The translations under genes were made by a program, and so were the position numbers. Below, one piece after another: positions 6,787 to 7,293 of a stretch of 7,293 bases of DNA. The notes under the pieces were generated by a model. The model was not told where the DNA came from, made no database searches, and saw nothing but the letters and a program-made list of their open reading frames with translations. The stretch is taken from positions 1-7,293 of the forward strand of contig QHOZ01000099.1 in the NCBI GenBank assembly GCA_003219495.1, read 5' to 3'. Positions within the stretch are counted from its first letter, which is position 1. Each line of letters starts with the position of its first letter. This stretch comes from Verrucomicrobiota bacterium. Its GTDB lineage: Bacteria; Verrucomicrobiota; Verrucomicrobiae; Chthoniobacterales; UBA10450.

Positions 6787-7293
6787 ATGAAAACTCGAAC
6801 CAAATTTACGCTCTCAATTTTTGTCATCGCAATGGCGCTTAGCGCGCCGGGCCTTTACGCGAAGAAACGCGGCGGCGGGGGTGGCGAAGCAGAGGATCAT
6901 CGGCGCAAAGCGCTCCAGTTTATCGATGCGAAGCAATTCGACAAAGCGGTCGAAGAATTCAACAAAGAGGTAGAAGCGGCGCCGAATAATCCGGAAGCGT
7001 ACCGGGATCGCGGCACGGCATATCGCGCGGCGGGCAGGGCCGCGATCGCCGCAAACGATGGACCGGCCGCTGCGCAGCGATTTAACGCGGCGGTCGCCGA
7101 TTTCACCAAGATGATCGAGCTCGAACCAAATAGTTCGGCCGGTTATATCGAGCGGGGTCAAACGGAGCTCGCGCAAATTACTTATGACGCGGCGGTCAAC
7201 GATTTGAACAAAGCGTTGGAATTGAAAGGCGATGAGGCGCTCGTCTATAAATTCCGCGGCTTCGCTTACGTCGGCCTGAAGCAATGGGACAAA
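6787..7293 (+). CDS. Exported tetratricopeptide-repeat protein (C-terminus cut by window edge)
   Basis: 169 codons are visible and the frame is still open at the right edge. Residues 1-25 form a signal peptide (basic MKTRTK, hydrophobic core, ending GLYA before KK), so the protein is probably periplasmic. A short Gly-rich stretch (29-33) follows. TPR-type helix pairs are then recognisable: about 37-69 (KALQFIDAKQFDKAVEEFNK, then APNNPEA), about 70-116 (AYRDRGTAYRAAG, ADFTKMIELEPNS) with extra residues between its helices, about 117-149 (AGYIERGQTELAQ, AVNDLNKALELKG) and the beginning of a fourth from 150 (ALVYKFRGFAYVGLKQWDK). TPRs bind protein partners; nothing visible identifies the partner. 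It diverges from the EamA transporter gene and has a strong Shine-Dalgarno. Confidence 0.9.
   Translation, partial: MKTRTKFTLSIFVIAMALSAPGLYAKKRGGGGGEAEDHRRKALQFIDAKQFDKAVEEFNKEVEAAPNNPEAYRDRGTAYRAAGRAAIAANDGPAAAQRFNAAVADFTKMIELEPNSSAGYIERGQTELAQITYDAAVNDLNKALELKGDEALVYKFRGFAYVGLKQWDK

Overview
The window looks like chromosomal DNA of a GC-rich Gram-negative-type bacterium with many exported proteins. The best guess is a soil-type Verrucomicrobiota (Chthoniobacterales-like) or an Acidobacteria-like genome. This rests on protein style, on weak or absent Shine-Dalgarno sites, and on a dispersed palindromic repeat whose translation gives the familiar spurious peptide C-H-V-E-R-S-R. The taxonomy is an inference and has not been tested by any search.

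Layout, left to right: (1) a minus-strand DUF885 family exported protein, cut by the left edge; (2) diverging from it, a plus-strand S41 C-terminal processing peptidase; (3) a 96-base imperfect palindrome whose right end supplies the start codon of the next gene; (4) tsaD, the universal tRNA t6A-modification gene; (5) a secreted 265-residue protein of unknown function that I read as a divergent RlpA-like double-psi beta-barrel; (6) on the minus strand and converging on it, an ispA-type short-chain prenyl diphosphate synthase that is broken by an internal deletion plus frameshift; (7) upstream of that on the same strand, an EamA/DMT 10-TM transporter, possibly also shortened; (8) diverging from the transporter, an exported TPR protein cut by the right edge.

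The genes do not form one pathway. The left half holds two exported predicted peptidases sharing a 79-base divergent promoter region. The middle holds tsaD and an envelope protein. The right half holds isoprenoid synthesis and transport genes on the minus strand. I found no new multi-gene system, tRNA, rRNA, CRISPR array or insertion sequence. The observations most worth a second look are the disrupted prenyl synthase, the repeat that has become the translation start of tsaD (with a 7-codon leader ORF overlapping the start as ATGA), and the unusual secreted barrel-like protein.
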